The notes under the pieces: model-generated
What the model was told of the DNA's origin: nothing
The model's input: only the letters and a program-made list of their open reading frames with translations
Database searches by the model: none
Position numbers and translations under genes: made by a program
Origin: Alnus glutinosa
Taxonomy: Eukaryota > Streptophyta > Magnoliopsida > Fagales > Betulaceae
Direction of reading: 5' to 3'
Assembly (NCBI RefSeq): GCF_958979055.1
Contig: NC_084886.1
Location: 21,775,654-21,839,653, forward strand
Length of the DNA stretch: 64,000 nucleotides
Shown here: in pieces, positions 22,821-33,440 of the stretch
Position numbering within the stretch: the first letter of the stretch is position 1
How the letters are laid out: every line of letters starts with the position of its first letter

Positions 22821-23921
22821 GTGCATGTTTATATATGTAGAAATTAATAAGAGCTGCAACATATGCTACCTATCTTGGCAGTCACTGTTCTATACATGGA
22901 ACAGTGACGACCTATGTTCACGTTGTGTCCTCGTTTTAGTGTTTGTACTCTGATTTGTAGCTTACTTGCCTCGTACTACTACCTTCATTTTAATGAATCC
23001 TTTTCAATCACTTGCGTTACTTCATATAAGTTTATATTTGCTTACGAACATTAGAGGCATATTTTATATGTTGGAGAATGGATACAAAACAAAAACCTGC
23101 TAACTATTCTTATATATTATTGACATATATGTATAATTAATTACCACGTGTCTATGTTCATATAGATCGAAGGGCCCCACAAGTTTGTCACCAAGTAGCA
23201 AAAATGCCCCTAAATAGTTACAACTTCCCACTTCTAGCCTTTCCAAACTTTGAAGGACTTACCGCTACAAAAATTATTATTCAATGTTAAGATGCTAAGC
23301 ATGATCTTATTTGTTAAACCTTTGGGGCTATAAATAAACCAAATTATTTGAGCCCAGTTTATATAAGTTTGACTCGAGATTAGTTCATTCAATAAACAAA
23401 TCAAGCTTAATTAAACAATAATTTTTGCATGAGTATTAAACGAGTCAAACTCGGTTCGACTTGATTTAGGCTTATGAACAATATCACTCGTATAGACTAG
23501 ACTCGACTCGTTTGGATTTAGGTTGAACTCTCCCTTGGGCTTCCTTCAAGTCCGACAAGGGAACTTTCACTTTGTGCCTCCTAATGGGCCACATGCACAA
23601 GGTACAGTTTTTTCTCCGCTAAGTTTTTAGTTATAGCTTCGATTTCTAAACAGTTTACACTATAAAGAAAGTTTGGTATCTAATTTAGGGTAGGGTCAGG
23701 AAGATTTTGGTCTCGAAATTTCCCGTTTTCTGAAGAGTCCATTTCTGTCAAATTTTCATATTTGTTTTATGTATTTATTATTATTTTTTTTATCAGCATA
23801 ACAGGGAAAATGGAAGGGGTAATTTCCAGATTTGGATGTTTGACATGTTTCGAGTCTAATGGGCCTTCCAACCAGCTCAATAGCCCTAAGCTCGCCCAAA
23901 TAATATTTGGGGCAGATCTTA

Positions 23922-24104
23922 GAATAATTTTACATGTATATTAAGTGTTTATCCAGTGTCTATAAAAATAGTGAGGTGACTTTTAAAATTACCATTGGGT
24001 GTGTGATTGATCAAAATATGATTTTGATCAAATGATGATTTTAAAAGTCAACTCATTTTTTTATAAACACTTGAAGGACACTTAATGTACATGTAGAATT
24101 ACTC
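23922..24104. mobile_element. foldback MITE, family A
   Basis: Inverted arms (ATTTTACATGTATATTAAGT at the left; ACTTAATGTACATGTAGAAT at the right) surround a palindromic centre with ATTTTGATCAAA. It is related to 24143-24323 just downstream. Confidence 0.75.
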
Positions 24105-24142
24105 CACATCCTAGGGTTTATTGAATGAGACATGTTACAAGC

Positions 24143-24323
24143 GAGTAATTCTAATAGTATATTAAATGTCTATCAAGTGTCCATAAAAAATGATGTGACT
24201 TTTAAAATTACTATATGATCAAAATCATTATTTTGATCAATCACATGCCTAATGATGATTTTAAAGCTACATCATTTTTGAATGGACACTTGATGGACTA
24301 TTAATATACATGTAGAATTACTC
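24143..24323. mobile_element. foldback MITE, family A
   Basis: The left arm starts GAGTAATTCTAATAG; the right arm ends CATGTAGAATTACTC. The centre is ATTTTGATCAATCAC. It lies 38 bases from the preceding family member. Confidence 0.75.
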
Positions 24324-24330
24324 GTTACAT

Positions 24331-24466
24331 GCACATCTCTTGTACATCTTTTGTACATCACTTTTCTAAATTAACTATATTAGATATATAGAACCAACAT
24401 GTGGATCCTACAAATTCAATGGTTAATTTAGAAAAGTGATGTATAAAATATGTACAAGAGATGTGT
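24331..24466. mobile_element. second foldback MITE, different family
   Basis: The arms are GCACATCTCTTGTACAT and, inverted, GTACAAGAGATGTG, each followed by ATCACTTTTCTAAATTAAC or its complement. It abuts the family A element, making a short row of three hairpin elements. Confidence 0.7.
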
Positions 24467-24951
24467 AAAAATAATTTCTCAGAAAAATGTGACATAGGCT
24501 GTAAAATGAATTCAAAAAAGATCAATCTAAGGGTTGGCCAAATTTTTACCTAAGAAAATCATAGGTTTTTCCACTTCTCATTCTAAAACAAGCACCGCTC
24601 AAAACATAAATTAGAGACTAAATCCTTAAATAGAACCCTAAATGAATAAAAAAATTGAACCTTACACAACAACAAATCACAAAACACAAGAAGATAAACA
24701 AAAACAACATATTTTCTTATAAAAACATGTTAATTATTCTTCCCAAAGTTTTTGCTAGTAAATCATTATAATAGTTTAGAACCCTAAAAAAATCTTGGAT
24801 GCATAAAAAATAATCGTAGGCTTTGAAATCATAAGAAGAAAACATTCAACCATCTTTAGTACATAAGAGGGAATATATATTACCATCCTGCTCCTTATAA
24901 AATGCAAGTAGATCGACCAGTGTGAAGCAATTTTCAACCCCGATCTTTCGA

Positions 24952-25247
24952 GCTCAGCTGATCTCTTCTTGAATGGGTGTGCAGGTTGTTTTCCTACACT
25001 TGAAAGGAGAAGTAGAAAAAGGAATAAAACATATAGTGATAAATTTATTATTTGTTGTCATAGTAGATAGAATAATAGAGGAAATAGAATTTGTTTCTTT
25101 GTAAAAAATAGGAGTAATATACTAACATATATATACTCAAGCTCAGCAGACCTCTTCTTGAATGGGTGAGCAGGTTGTTTTCGTACACTTGAAAGGAGAA
25201 GTAGAAAAAGGAATAAAACATATAGTAATAATTTTATTATTTGTCAT
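24952..25247 (+). repeat. local direct duplication of about 105 bases
   Basis: Two near-identical copies (about 24952-25060 and 25141-25247) share GCTCAGCWGAYCTCTTCTTG and GAAAGGAGAAGTAGAAAAAG. They are offset by 189 bases. Confidence 0.85.
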
Positions 25248-25255
25248 ATATGTTA

Positions 25256-25359
<104 letters not shown>

Positions 25360-25972
25360 ATATATTAGTGTGTATACACACACACTTATATATGTAATTC
25401 TATATGTAAACATGCTTTAAACGAGCTCAAATGAGTTGTGTTGAGTTGAGTATTGTTTACGAGATTAAATCAAACCAAGTCAAATTTATCGATTAATATT
25501 CCAGCAAAAAAATTTGTTCGAGCTCAATTCGTTTATTAAATAAACCGAACTTAAGTGAAGCTTATAAGAATCAGACTCTAGCTATTCATAATTAGCTTAA
25601 ATTATTTACAGCCCTATCGGAAAAACTCTACTTCTCATGAAAATCTATTATTATTTTTAATCTCCTCATGAATATCTCCTGATTTACTTATTTACCACTT
25701 AGTTATTTATTCTTTTTTTTTTTTGTTTGGTTAAATACATTGAAGCCCCTAAACTACTAGCCATATTTTTTAAAAAAATAAAAAAAAAATACTCACGTAT
25801 CGACATATGTGACACTTTTATATATCAAACTATCATTTTGTTGCAATTACTTTTATATCATTATTCCAAAAATACTTATATTTTCCTAAAAAAACTAAAA
25901 TTAAAATTCAAAATTTCATGCAAATTCTTTCTATACTAATAGAACCTTACGCTATGAATTTTAATATTTAAT

Positions 25973-25975
<3 letters not shown>

Positions 25976-26034
<59 letters not shown>
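25976..26034. repeat. (AT)n microsatellite
   Basis: A perfect run of about 29 AT units in the AT-rich spacer of duplication copy 1. Confidence 0.98.
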
Positions 26035-26040
<6 letters not shown>

Positions 26041-26541
26041 ATTTTCTTTATTTTTTTAAAAGAAAATATGGGTAGTTTTGGAGGAATGACAGAAAAGTAA
26101 ATTTCAACAAAATTGTAGTTTGATATATCTAAGTGTCATACTTGTCGGTTCGTGTGACCTTTTTAAAAATGGTTCTTAGTTTAGGGAGCTTAAGTGGATT
26201 TAACTTCTTCTTCTTCTTCTTTTTATTTTTATTTTTTATTTTTTCACTTTTAGTTCAACGTTTATTAACATAATTGTGATAGTCCTATTCCTCCCGGCTT
26301 CATCCATGACATGAGGCATTATGGCTAATAATTTTTTTTATGACACGTAGACTTGACATAAAATTAGCAAGTTAAGGTTGATGAGACTATTCATTTTAAT
26401 TAAATGGGTTAAGTAGGGTTTATCTATATAGTCTTGTACAAATGCATGACATGACCCGAATGCGCCCAAAATGAAATTAGAGAGTTAGGATTAAGAGGCC
26501 TAACCAATTTAATTAAATGTATCAAATTATAGTTTATATTT

Positions 26542-27774
26542 AAGGAAAATTACAATTTAGCCTCCCAAATTACCAGTCATTCTATGGATGACCCCTCTAA
26601 CTACCAACACATGACTCTGGCCCCCCAAATTACTAAAACCTATGAATAAAGGCTCATTTTGGGGAAATCTGTCCATAATACCCTTGCCAGGTGTCCTTTT
26701 TCAATTAAAAAATAAAAAAAAAATAAAAAACTTAAAAAACAATTAAAAACTAAAAACTAAAAAAGCTAAAATTTATTTATCTATTATTTTTTTAAAATAA
26801 TTAGTGTTTGGGGAGGTGGTGGCTGCCATCGGGAGGGGGTGACCGCATGACCACCCCCCACCTCTAGGGATGGCGTCGACCCTAGAGCGCCACCTCTAGG
26901 GATGGCTTGCATGCCACCCCCAAACACCATTTTTTTTTTTTTTTAGAGCTGCTATTGTGGACTGATCTTGGCCTTCCACATTCACAGTTCTTTGTTTTAA
27001 GTCATTAGATTGATAAGGTTATAAATCAATAGTAATTTATCGGTTAGTAAATCCAAAAAAAAAAAAAGTAATGCCCCATGTTTATGATATAATTTTGTCA
27101 TAATATGGTGTATATACCAAATATAATATGTAGTTTATATATATATATACCCTTTAAGACATATAAAAGCATAACTCTTTTAGTCTATTTTATAAAAACC
27201 TTGATTCAATCGAACGAAAATTTAATTGGGGTCGCAAATTTTGGATAAAGATTTTATTAAAATTAGTCGATAGGTTCAGTATGCAATATTTATTAAATAA
27301 AATTGGTTTGAGAGAGTGATTTGTTGACCCGCTGATATGATAAAAATTTTGTTAATAATTTTTTTTTTTTTTTTAAAAAAAACTTTCAAAAAGAATGATT
27401 TTTTAAAATTATTAAATGTAATTTTTTTTTTAACAAAATGAGTTCATATTTTTATTTCGAGAAAAGATAAAAAAGAAAAAGAAAAAAAGAAAGTAAAATA
27501 AAATTTTAATCAACTTAGATTATTCTCAATTTAAAAAATAAAATAAAACTTTAGTTTTTTTTTTTAAAAAAAATTAGTTTTTATTTTTTTTAAATTTAAA
27601 ATTTTTTATTATTTTTATTTGAAAAATGACATGTGACAGGAGTTTTATGAGCATATTTTGCCAAAATGTGCATTTTTCAAAGGTTCTGATAATTTGGGGG
27701 GTCATAGTCCAAGCATTGGTAGTTCAGGGGGCCATCCGTAAAATGACAAATAATTTGGGGAACTCAATTGTTAT
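26542..27774. mobile_element. long-terminal-inverted-repeat element (MULE-like MITE)
   Basis: The left arm (TTACAATTTAGCCTCCCAAA and onward) is inverted at the right end (TTTGGGGAACTCAATTGTTA), with similarity over roughly 150 bases per arm. The core has Pro-codon-like GC patches (CCACCCCC-type) and long A/T runs. There is no transposase. The same design recurs at 28026-28463, 32514-32771 and 41222-42602. Confidence 0.6.
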
Positions 27775-27824
27775 TGAGTAATGATTCTTGCACAACTCAT
27801 ACACAACTTTTGCACAACTCTAGC

Positions 27825-27860
<36 letters not shown>

Positions 27861-27986
27861 TTTAATTTTTTTAATTTTTATTTTATGATCAACCATTGGA
27901 TTAGCTTTCCTACATCTGGGCCTTAAATATTCAATGGTTGATCTTAAAAAAAAATTGTTTTAAAGTTGTGTAAAAAACATTACTCA
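27775..27986. mobile_element. foldback MITE abutting the long-TIR element
   Basis: It starts TGAGTAATGATTCTTGCACA and ends with the inverted form GTGTAAAAAACATTACTCA. The centre holds a 36-base T run (27830-27855 and beyond) and the inverted pair ATCAACCATTG / CAATGGTTGAT. Confidence 0.65.
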
Positions 27987-28025
27987 TTATGATTTTTCCT
28001 TATATTTATAATTTAATATTTATGT

Positions 28026-28463
28026 TTAGGAAAATTAGAGTTTAGCCTCCAAAATGCTAGCCGTTTTGCAAGTAGTTTTACAAACTACCAACACTTGGAA
28101 TTTGGCCCTCCAAAGTACCAAAACGTTTCAAACAGGCCAATTTTGTTGAAATATGCTTATAATACCACTGCCACGTGTCATTTTTCAATTAAAAAAAATG
28201 TAAAAAAAATAAACTAAAATTTTATTTTTTATTTTTATTTTTATTTTTTTTAAAAAAAAGATGTTTGGGGTGGCTTGCAGGTTGCCGGCGCCATGCACCA
28301 CCTCTGGGGGTAGCTTGCGGCCACCTCAAAATCTATTTCGACAAAATAAGCATTTTTGAAACTTTTTGATAATTTAAGAAGTCAGAATCGAAGCATTAAT
28401 AGTTCATAAAATTACTTAAAAAAGGACTAACAGTTTAAAGAGTTAAATTATAATTTTCCCTAT
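28026..28463. mobile_element. long-TIR element, complete copy in duplication copy 1
   Basis: The left arm AGGAAAATTAGAGTTTAGCC is inverted at the right (GTTAAATTATAATTTTCCCT). Only the right part of this element survives in copy 2 (32514-32771), which shows that copy 2 suffered a deletion. Confidence 0.65.
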
Positions 28464-28602
28464 ATGTTTTGAAACAATCGAAACCCGATTCTCATACACA
28501 TGACATATCGGGTTATCCCTAGCTTTCTCTTACACAGGGTCAAAGACTACCGATTAGCTAAATTCACACCCCACAATTTTTTAGCTTTATGGCAAGGCTT
28601 AC

Positions 28603-29056
28603 TGTAACGACCCACTCCCAATGACACAATATTGTCCGCTTTTGGCTCCCCATACCAGACTTCCCAGGAGGTCACCCATCCTAAGATTGCTCTCACAGCG
28701 GCTCGCTTAACTGCGGAGTTCTGATAGGTTCATGACCATCACGGCTTTAAAACGCGTTGTGTCATAAATGATGCATTTAAACATATAAGCACATCTCCAT
28801 TCCTAGGCGATGTGGGACGTCACAATCACCCCCTCTCGGGACCCAGCGTCCCCGCTGGCGACCCTCTTAGGCTTGTGCACGCTCCCACCATCTCAGGCTG
28901 GGCAATAGCTCTGATACCATTTGTAACGACCCACCCCCAATGACACAATATTGTCCGCTTTTGGCTCCCCATACCAGACTTTCCAAGAAGTCACCCATCG
29001 TGAGATTGCTCTCGCAACGGCTCGCTTAACTGCGGAGTTCTGATAGGGACGTCACA
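28603..29056 (-). mobile_element. Cassandra TRIM retrotransposon with 5S-rRNA-derived LTRs
   Basis: The 454-base element is flanked by a perfect 5-base duplication CTTAC (28598-28602 and 29057-29061). On the minus strand the LTRs begin TGTGACGTCCC and end GGGTCGTTACA: 28603-28824 is the 3' LTR (222 bases) and 28922-29056 the 5' LTR (135 bases, internally deleted). Both carry a 5S-like Pol III control region (minus strand AACTCCGCAGTTAAGCG, then GATGGGTGACCTCCTGGGAA). After the 5' LTR comes TGGTATCAGAGC, the initiator-tRNA-Met primer binding site; a purine tract GAGAGGGGGTGA precedes the 3' LTR. There is no coding sequence. These are the defining traits of Cassandra. It sits only in duplication copy 1. 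Confidence 0.93.
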
Positions 29057-29061
29057 CTTAC

Positions 29062-29502
29062 CTTACGATTTCAAGAAGTTTTCACACACTCGAAAGCAAA
29101 TTACAAAAATGTATGATAAATCTTTCATACTAGTTCCATCACTTCCACGCTCCACTGTGCTTACCATCATCACATGATTCACATCTCTTCTGGTGGATTT
29201 CAATCCTTTTATCCGCGGTCTTTTATTGGCGGTAATGTATTTCGTTCGTTAAACGACTGTCCCACTAAAGTGGTAGTCAAACCTTCTGAGTACAGTACGT
29301 GATTGCCTTGTCAGGAAACCAAAAATTAATCCCTAATCTAATATCCAACGCCACTTGAGGCAATGAGCCTTAAATTATGAACAAATGGTCAGATGCCCAC
29401 AAGGATCCTCGCACACAATGTAGATAGCTGGCTCCAAAAGAAAGGTAACACCAAAGAAGATTCGAACCTGAAATCAAATGGGAGAAAGATGAATATATAT
29501 GA
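29062..29502. other. copy 1 tail and unmatched junction filler
   Basis: 29057-29212 matches the upstream region of the ARM gene (to 33250). 29213-29502 has no match in the window and fills the junction between duplication copies. It includes an isolated tRNA-like B box on the minus strand (GGTTCGAATC near 29461). Confidence 0.6.
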
Positions 29503-30735
29503 CCCCACAGATTTTGATATAATTTTAACAAAACTTTTCAATTAAAATAGTGGTAATTAATTAATGACTTGTTTTGCATCTTTCTTTTAACTGTGCGAGA
29601 TGTATATATATATATCTGTGTAGTAAAGTCACCGACGTAAGTGGGAAATGGAGAAACGTAGGCCATAGATGTCCCATGTGAGGATTTCGCCAAGTTTATC
29701 GAAAGTAGCTGAGAGTACTGTACATTTCTCATGCCGACGTCTATAGATATATATTGAACGGCGCCCAATGTCGGACATGCATCAAATAATAAATATTAAT
29801 TGCATGTGATCAAAATCTGATTTTAGTTCATAATATAAGCTTCTCGCCAGCTGAATTGGAGTGCCTTTAATTTTAACTTTCTCCGAATAAAAATAAAAAA
29901 TAATAAAAAAAAAAAAGGATGAGTTTTGCTTATACTTCCTACTCATGAGATGCCTTGATGCATGTGGACCACGTACGTGTACATGTTAAACGACCAATAT
30001 TATGTGCACGCTCTTCATTTATTTTAATTGCTTCTTTTTGGTGGGAATGATATATATTAGGAGTGACAATTCATATTCACGTGTCGGGTTTAGGTCATGT
30101 CGAAGTATGAGTATAAGACTAAATAGGTCAACCATAATCTGACCCAGCCATTTAATTAAACAAGTAAGAATCATCAACTCTAATCCTCTAATTTTGAATT
30201 GAGTTCGTGCATGTCGGGTTGGTGGGTTATGTCAAAAATTACATGAAATTATATCACGTATCGGGTTCGAGTCGTGTCGAAGCATGTGTACCAGACTTTA
30301 TAAGTTAATCCTAATTAATCCGACCCATTTAATTAAATGAGTCTGACTCTTCAACTCTAAAATTTTAATTTTATGTTAGGTTTACGAATCGTGTTAAGAA
30401 TTAACGACCTTAATATAAAAAGACGCCTAATTAGGATATAAAAAAATAAAAAAAATTAAAGTGAAGAGTTAAGCTTTTAACTTTAATATCTTCTTCTAAG
30501 ATGATTTCAAGCAAATATTAGAAGAAATCATAGCGGAAGATCGCCAAAATATTGGTTATTTATGATTTATTGTCAAACTTTTGAACTAAATGGGACCCAA
30601 ATGGACCCCACGACACATATAAAATACTAAAGAAGAACACAAACGTGGAATTTGAAGTGTGTCTACACCCCTTTAAAAAGAATTGCAATATGCGTAATGA
30701 CATGTGACATGACGTAATAGGCTCTGATATTGCAT

Positions 30736-30742
30736 TATAAAA
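30736..30742 (+). promoter_or_regulatory. TATA box of proline-rich gene copy 2
   Basis: TATAAAA lies 44 bases upstream of the ATG at 30786, the same spacing as in copy 1, so both copies have an intact core promoter. Confidence 0.7.
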
Positions 30743-30785
30743 GGCCAAGAGTTGTAGTTGTTTTCAACCATCAAAGAGACCAAAA

Positions 30786-31652
30786 ATGACTACCAAATAC
30801 TGCCTAGTGTTGCTCCTTGGGGTGGTTCTTCTCTGCAGCACTGCCTCACTAGCTGACCACCATGAGCCTTCCAAACATGACCCCAAATCTCCAATTCACA
30901 AGCCCCATTCTCCTCCTAAACACAAACCTCCGACCCCACTTGATCATGGGGACAAGCCATTTCCCGAACACAAACCGCCTCTTAAGGGTAAGGGAGAGAA
31001 GCCTCCACCGGAGCACAAGCCACCGCATGAGGGTCACTCCGGACGCCTTTTAGTTGAAAAAAATTCACCAAATTTGGATGGTAAACCTCCTAAGAGATCA
31101 GAAAAGCCGCCACCCCCGAAACACAAGCCACCAACCCAACTCGACAAAGAAGAGAAGCCATTCCCTGAAGACAAACCACCTCAGAAGGGTAAGGGAGAGA
31201 AGCCTCCACCAGAGCACAAGCCACCGCATGATGGTCACCCCGGACGCCTTTTAGTTGAAAAAAATTCACCAAGTTTGGATGGTAAACCTCCTAAGAGATC
31301 AGAAAAGCCGCCATCCCCCAAACACAAGCCACCAACTTCAGTGACTTCAGTCGACAAAGAAGAGAAGCCGTTTCCTGAACACAAACCGCCTCCCAAGAAT
31401 AAGGGATCAGACAAACCACCACATGATCATCATCCTGGACGTCGTCTACTGGAGTCGTCTTCTCTTGAACGAAATTCACCAAGTTTGGATGGCAAAAGTC
31501 CCCATGATCATCATCATCCTGGACACCCTTCAAAGGAAGATGCCAAAGACTCTCACACCACACCTCGAAAGTTGAAGCCTCCAACCGCGCCTGAAAAGAA
31601 GCCGCCAAGCCCCTCTCACAAGCCACCCCACAAGCCTCCATCAGGGAACTGA
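30786..31652 (+). CDS. secreted proline-rich cell-wall protein, copy 2 (ENOD75/PRP-like)
   Basis: 288 residues, same length and design as copy 1: a 23-residue signal peptide, then Pro/Lys/His/Glu-rich repeats of about 68 residues. About nine substitutions separate the two proteins, e.g. HPGR to HSGR, SPSL to SPNL, PPPLKH to PPPPKH, GHLL to GRLL, SLEQ to SLER, and the last three residues SAN to SGN. There are no frameshifts or stops in either copy, so both are probably still expressed or the duplication is recent. The promoter and TATA box are duplicated with the gene. Likely function is in the cell wall; no enzymatic motif is present. Confidence 0.9.
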   Translation: MTTKYCLVLLLGVVLLCSTASLADHHEPSKHDPKSPIHKPHSPPKHKPPTPLDHGDKPFPEHKPPLKGKGEKPPPEHKPPHEGHSGRLLVEKNSPNLDGKPPKRSEKPPPPKHKPPTQLDKEEKPFPEDKPPQKGKGEKPPPEHKPPHDGHPGRLLVEKNSPSLDGKPPKRSEKPPSPKHKPPTSVTSVDKEEKPFPEHKPPPKNKGSDKPPHDHHPGRRLLESSSLERNSPSLDGKSPHDHHHPGHPSKEDAKDSHTTPRKLKPPTAPEKKPPSPSHKPPHKPPSGN

Positions 31653-32513
31653 GTGCATGTTTATATATGTAGAAATTAATAAGAGCTGCAACATATGCTA
31701 CCTATCTTGGCAGTCACTGTTCTATACATGGAACAGTGACGACCTATGTTCACGTTGTGTCCTCGTTTTAGTGTTTGTACTCTGATTTGTAGCTTACTTG
31801 CCTCGTACTACTACCTTCATTTTAATGAATCCTTTTCAATCACTTGCGTTACTTCATATAAGTTTATATTTGCTTACGAACATTAGAGGCATATTTTATA
31901 TGTTGGAGAATGGATACAAAACAAAAACCTGCTAACTATTCTTATATATTATTGACATATATGTATAATTAATTATCACGTGTCTATGTTCATATAGAAG
32001 GGCCTCACAAGTTTGTCACCAAATAGGAAAAATGCCCCTAAATAGTTACAACTTCCCACTTCTAGCCTTTCCAAACTTTGAAGGACTTACAGCTACAAAA
32101 ATTATTATTCAATGTCAAGATGCTAAGCATGATCTTATTTGTTAAACCTTTGGGGCTATAAATAAACCAAACTATTTGAGCCCAGTTTATATAAGTTTGA
32201 CTCGAGATTAGTTCATTCAATAAACAAATCGAGCTTAATTAAACAATAATTTTTGCATGAGTATTAAACGAGTCAAACTCGGTTCAACTTGATTTAGGCT
32301 TATGAACAATATTGCTCGTATAGACTAGACTCGACTTGTTTGGATTTAGGTTGGACTTCCCGTTGGGCTTCCTTCAAGTCCAACGAGGGAACTTTCACTT
32401 TGTGCCTCCTAATGGGCCACATATATGCACACAGTTCGATTTTTTCTCCGCTACATTTTAGTTATAGCTTCGATTTCTAAATAGTTTATACTATAAAGAA
32501 AGTTTGGTACCTA

Positions 32514-33086
32514 ATAATAAAAATTAGTTTTTAATTTTTTAATTTTTTTTTTATAGTTTTTCAGTTTTTTTTTTTTAAAAAAATTAATTTTTATTATTTT
32601 TTAATTAAAAAATAATACATGATAGGAATATTATAAGCATATTTCGATAAAATGAGCATTTTAAAATTTTTTTGATATTTTAAGAGGTCAAGATCCAAGC
32701 GTTAAAATTGTGTAAAACTGCTTGCAAAATTGACTGAGAGTTTAAAAAACTAAATTGTAATTTTTCCAATACGTTTTGAAACAATCCGATTCTCAAACAC
32801 AAGACATATCGGATTATCCCTTTTTCTTACACAGGGTCAAAGACTACCGACTGGCTAAATTCACACCCCCACAAATTTTTAGCTTTAGGGCAAGGCTCAC
32901 CTTACGATTTCAAGAAGTTTTAAGGTGCTTTTTGGCAACTAAATGTAAAATTTATAATTCTTATTTTAATTTTCTAAAAAAAAATTAAATTAAAAATATT
33001 TTAATTTTTTTACCCTTTCTACGTTATATCAATAATTTTTTATTATTATTCAAATAATAATAATAAAAAAACTCACTATAAAACCC

Positions 33087-33119
<33 letters not shown>

Positions 33120-33250
33120 CCAATCCGTCAACACTCGTAAACAAAAATCTATGATAAAGCTTCCATCCTAGTTCCATCACTTCCCCGCCCCACTGTGCTT
33201 ACCATCATCACATGATTCACATCTCTTCCGGTGGATTTCAATCCTTTTAT
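32514..33250 (+). repeat. tandem duplication, copy 2 downstream part
   Basis: It corresponds to 28200-28570 and 29057-29212 of copy 1. 32514-32771 is the right part of the long-TIR element. CTTACACAGGGTCAAAGACT and the following bases match both sides of the Cassandra insertion site. Copy 2 has an extra segment of about 200 bases (32923-33125) that carries a poly-C tract. Confidence 0.85.
33089..33117 (+). repeat. poly-C tract, 29 bases
   Basis: An uninterrupted C run lies about 320 bases upstream of the ARM gene ATG, within a segment missing from the duplicate at 29062-29212. Confidence 0.95.
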
Positions 33251-33440
33251 CACAAAGCCAAGCGACAGAAAAAGGAAGAAGAATTAATTACCATAATTAG
33301 GCCAGGGAGATTGACTCCAGCGAAGAGACGAACACTCCGAACTACGCAAACCCAAACCAAAAACCCAAGAAAACAGGCTCTTCTGGAACTCCCAAGATTG
33401 TGTGGCTTTTCAATCCCTTCTCCCATTGTTTTAGGCCAGA

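Larger units (their letters stand above)
20654..23685 (+). repeat. tandem duplication, copy 1 core (proline-rich gene with flanks)
   Basis: This segment matches 29503-32513 nearly base for base in direct orientation, about 8.83 kb apart, starting at CCCCACAGATTTTGATATAA in both. It covers about 1.3 kb of promoter, the gene, and about 0.9 kb downstream. Copy 2 has an extra 25-base piece near 29577 and small gaps in the simple-repeat stretches. Confidence 0.95.
29503..32513 (+). repeat. tandem duplication, copy 2 core
   Basis: Near-identical direct copy of 20654-23685, including promoter, gene and 3' flank. Similarity stops abruptly near 32513, where the sequence jumps into the interior of a long-TIR element. 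Confidence 0.95.

Noticed and set aside
28660..28730. 5S rRNA gene
   Set aside because: The 5S-like stretch is part of Cassandra LTRs, with PBS and target duplication present; it lacks the full gene.
29440..29480. tRNA-like B box (GGTTCGAATC) on the minus strand
   Set aside because: No cloverleaf or A box at the right distance; at best a SINE relic.
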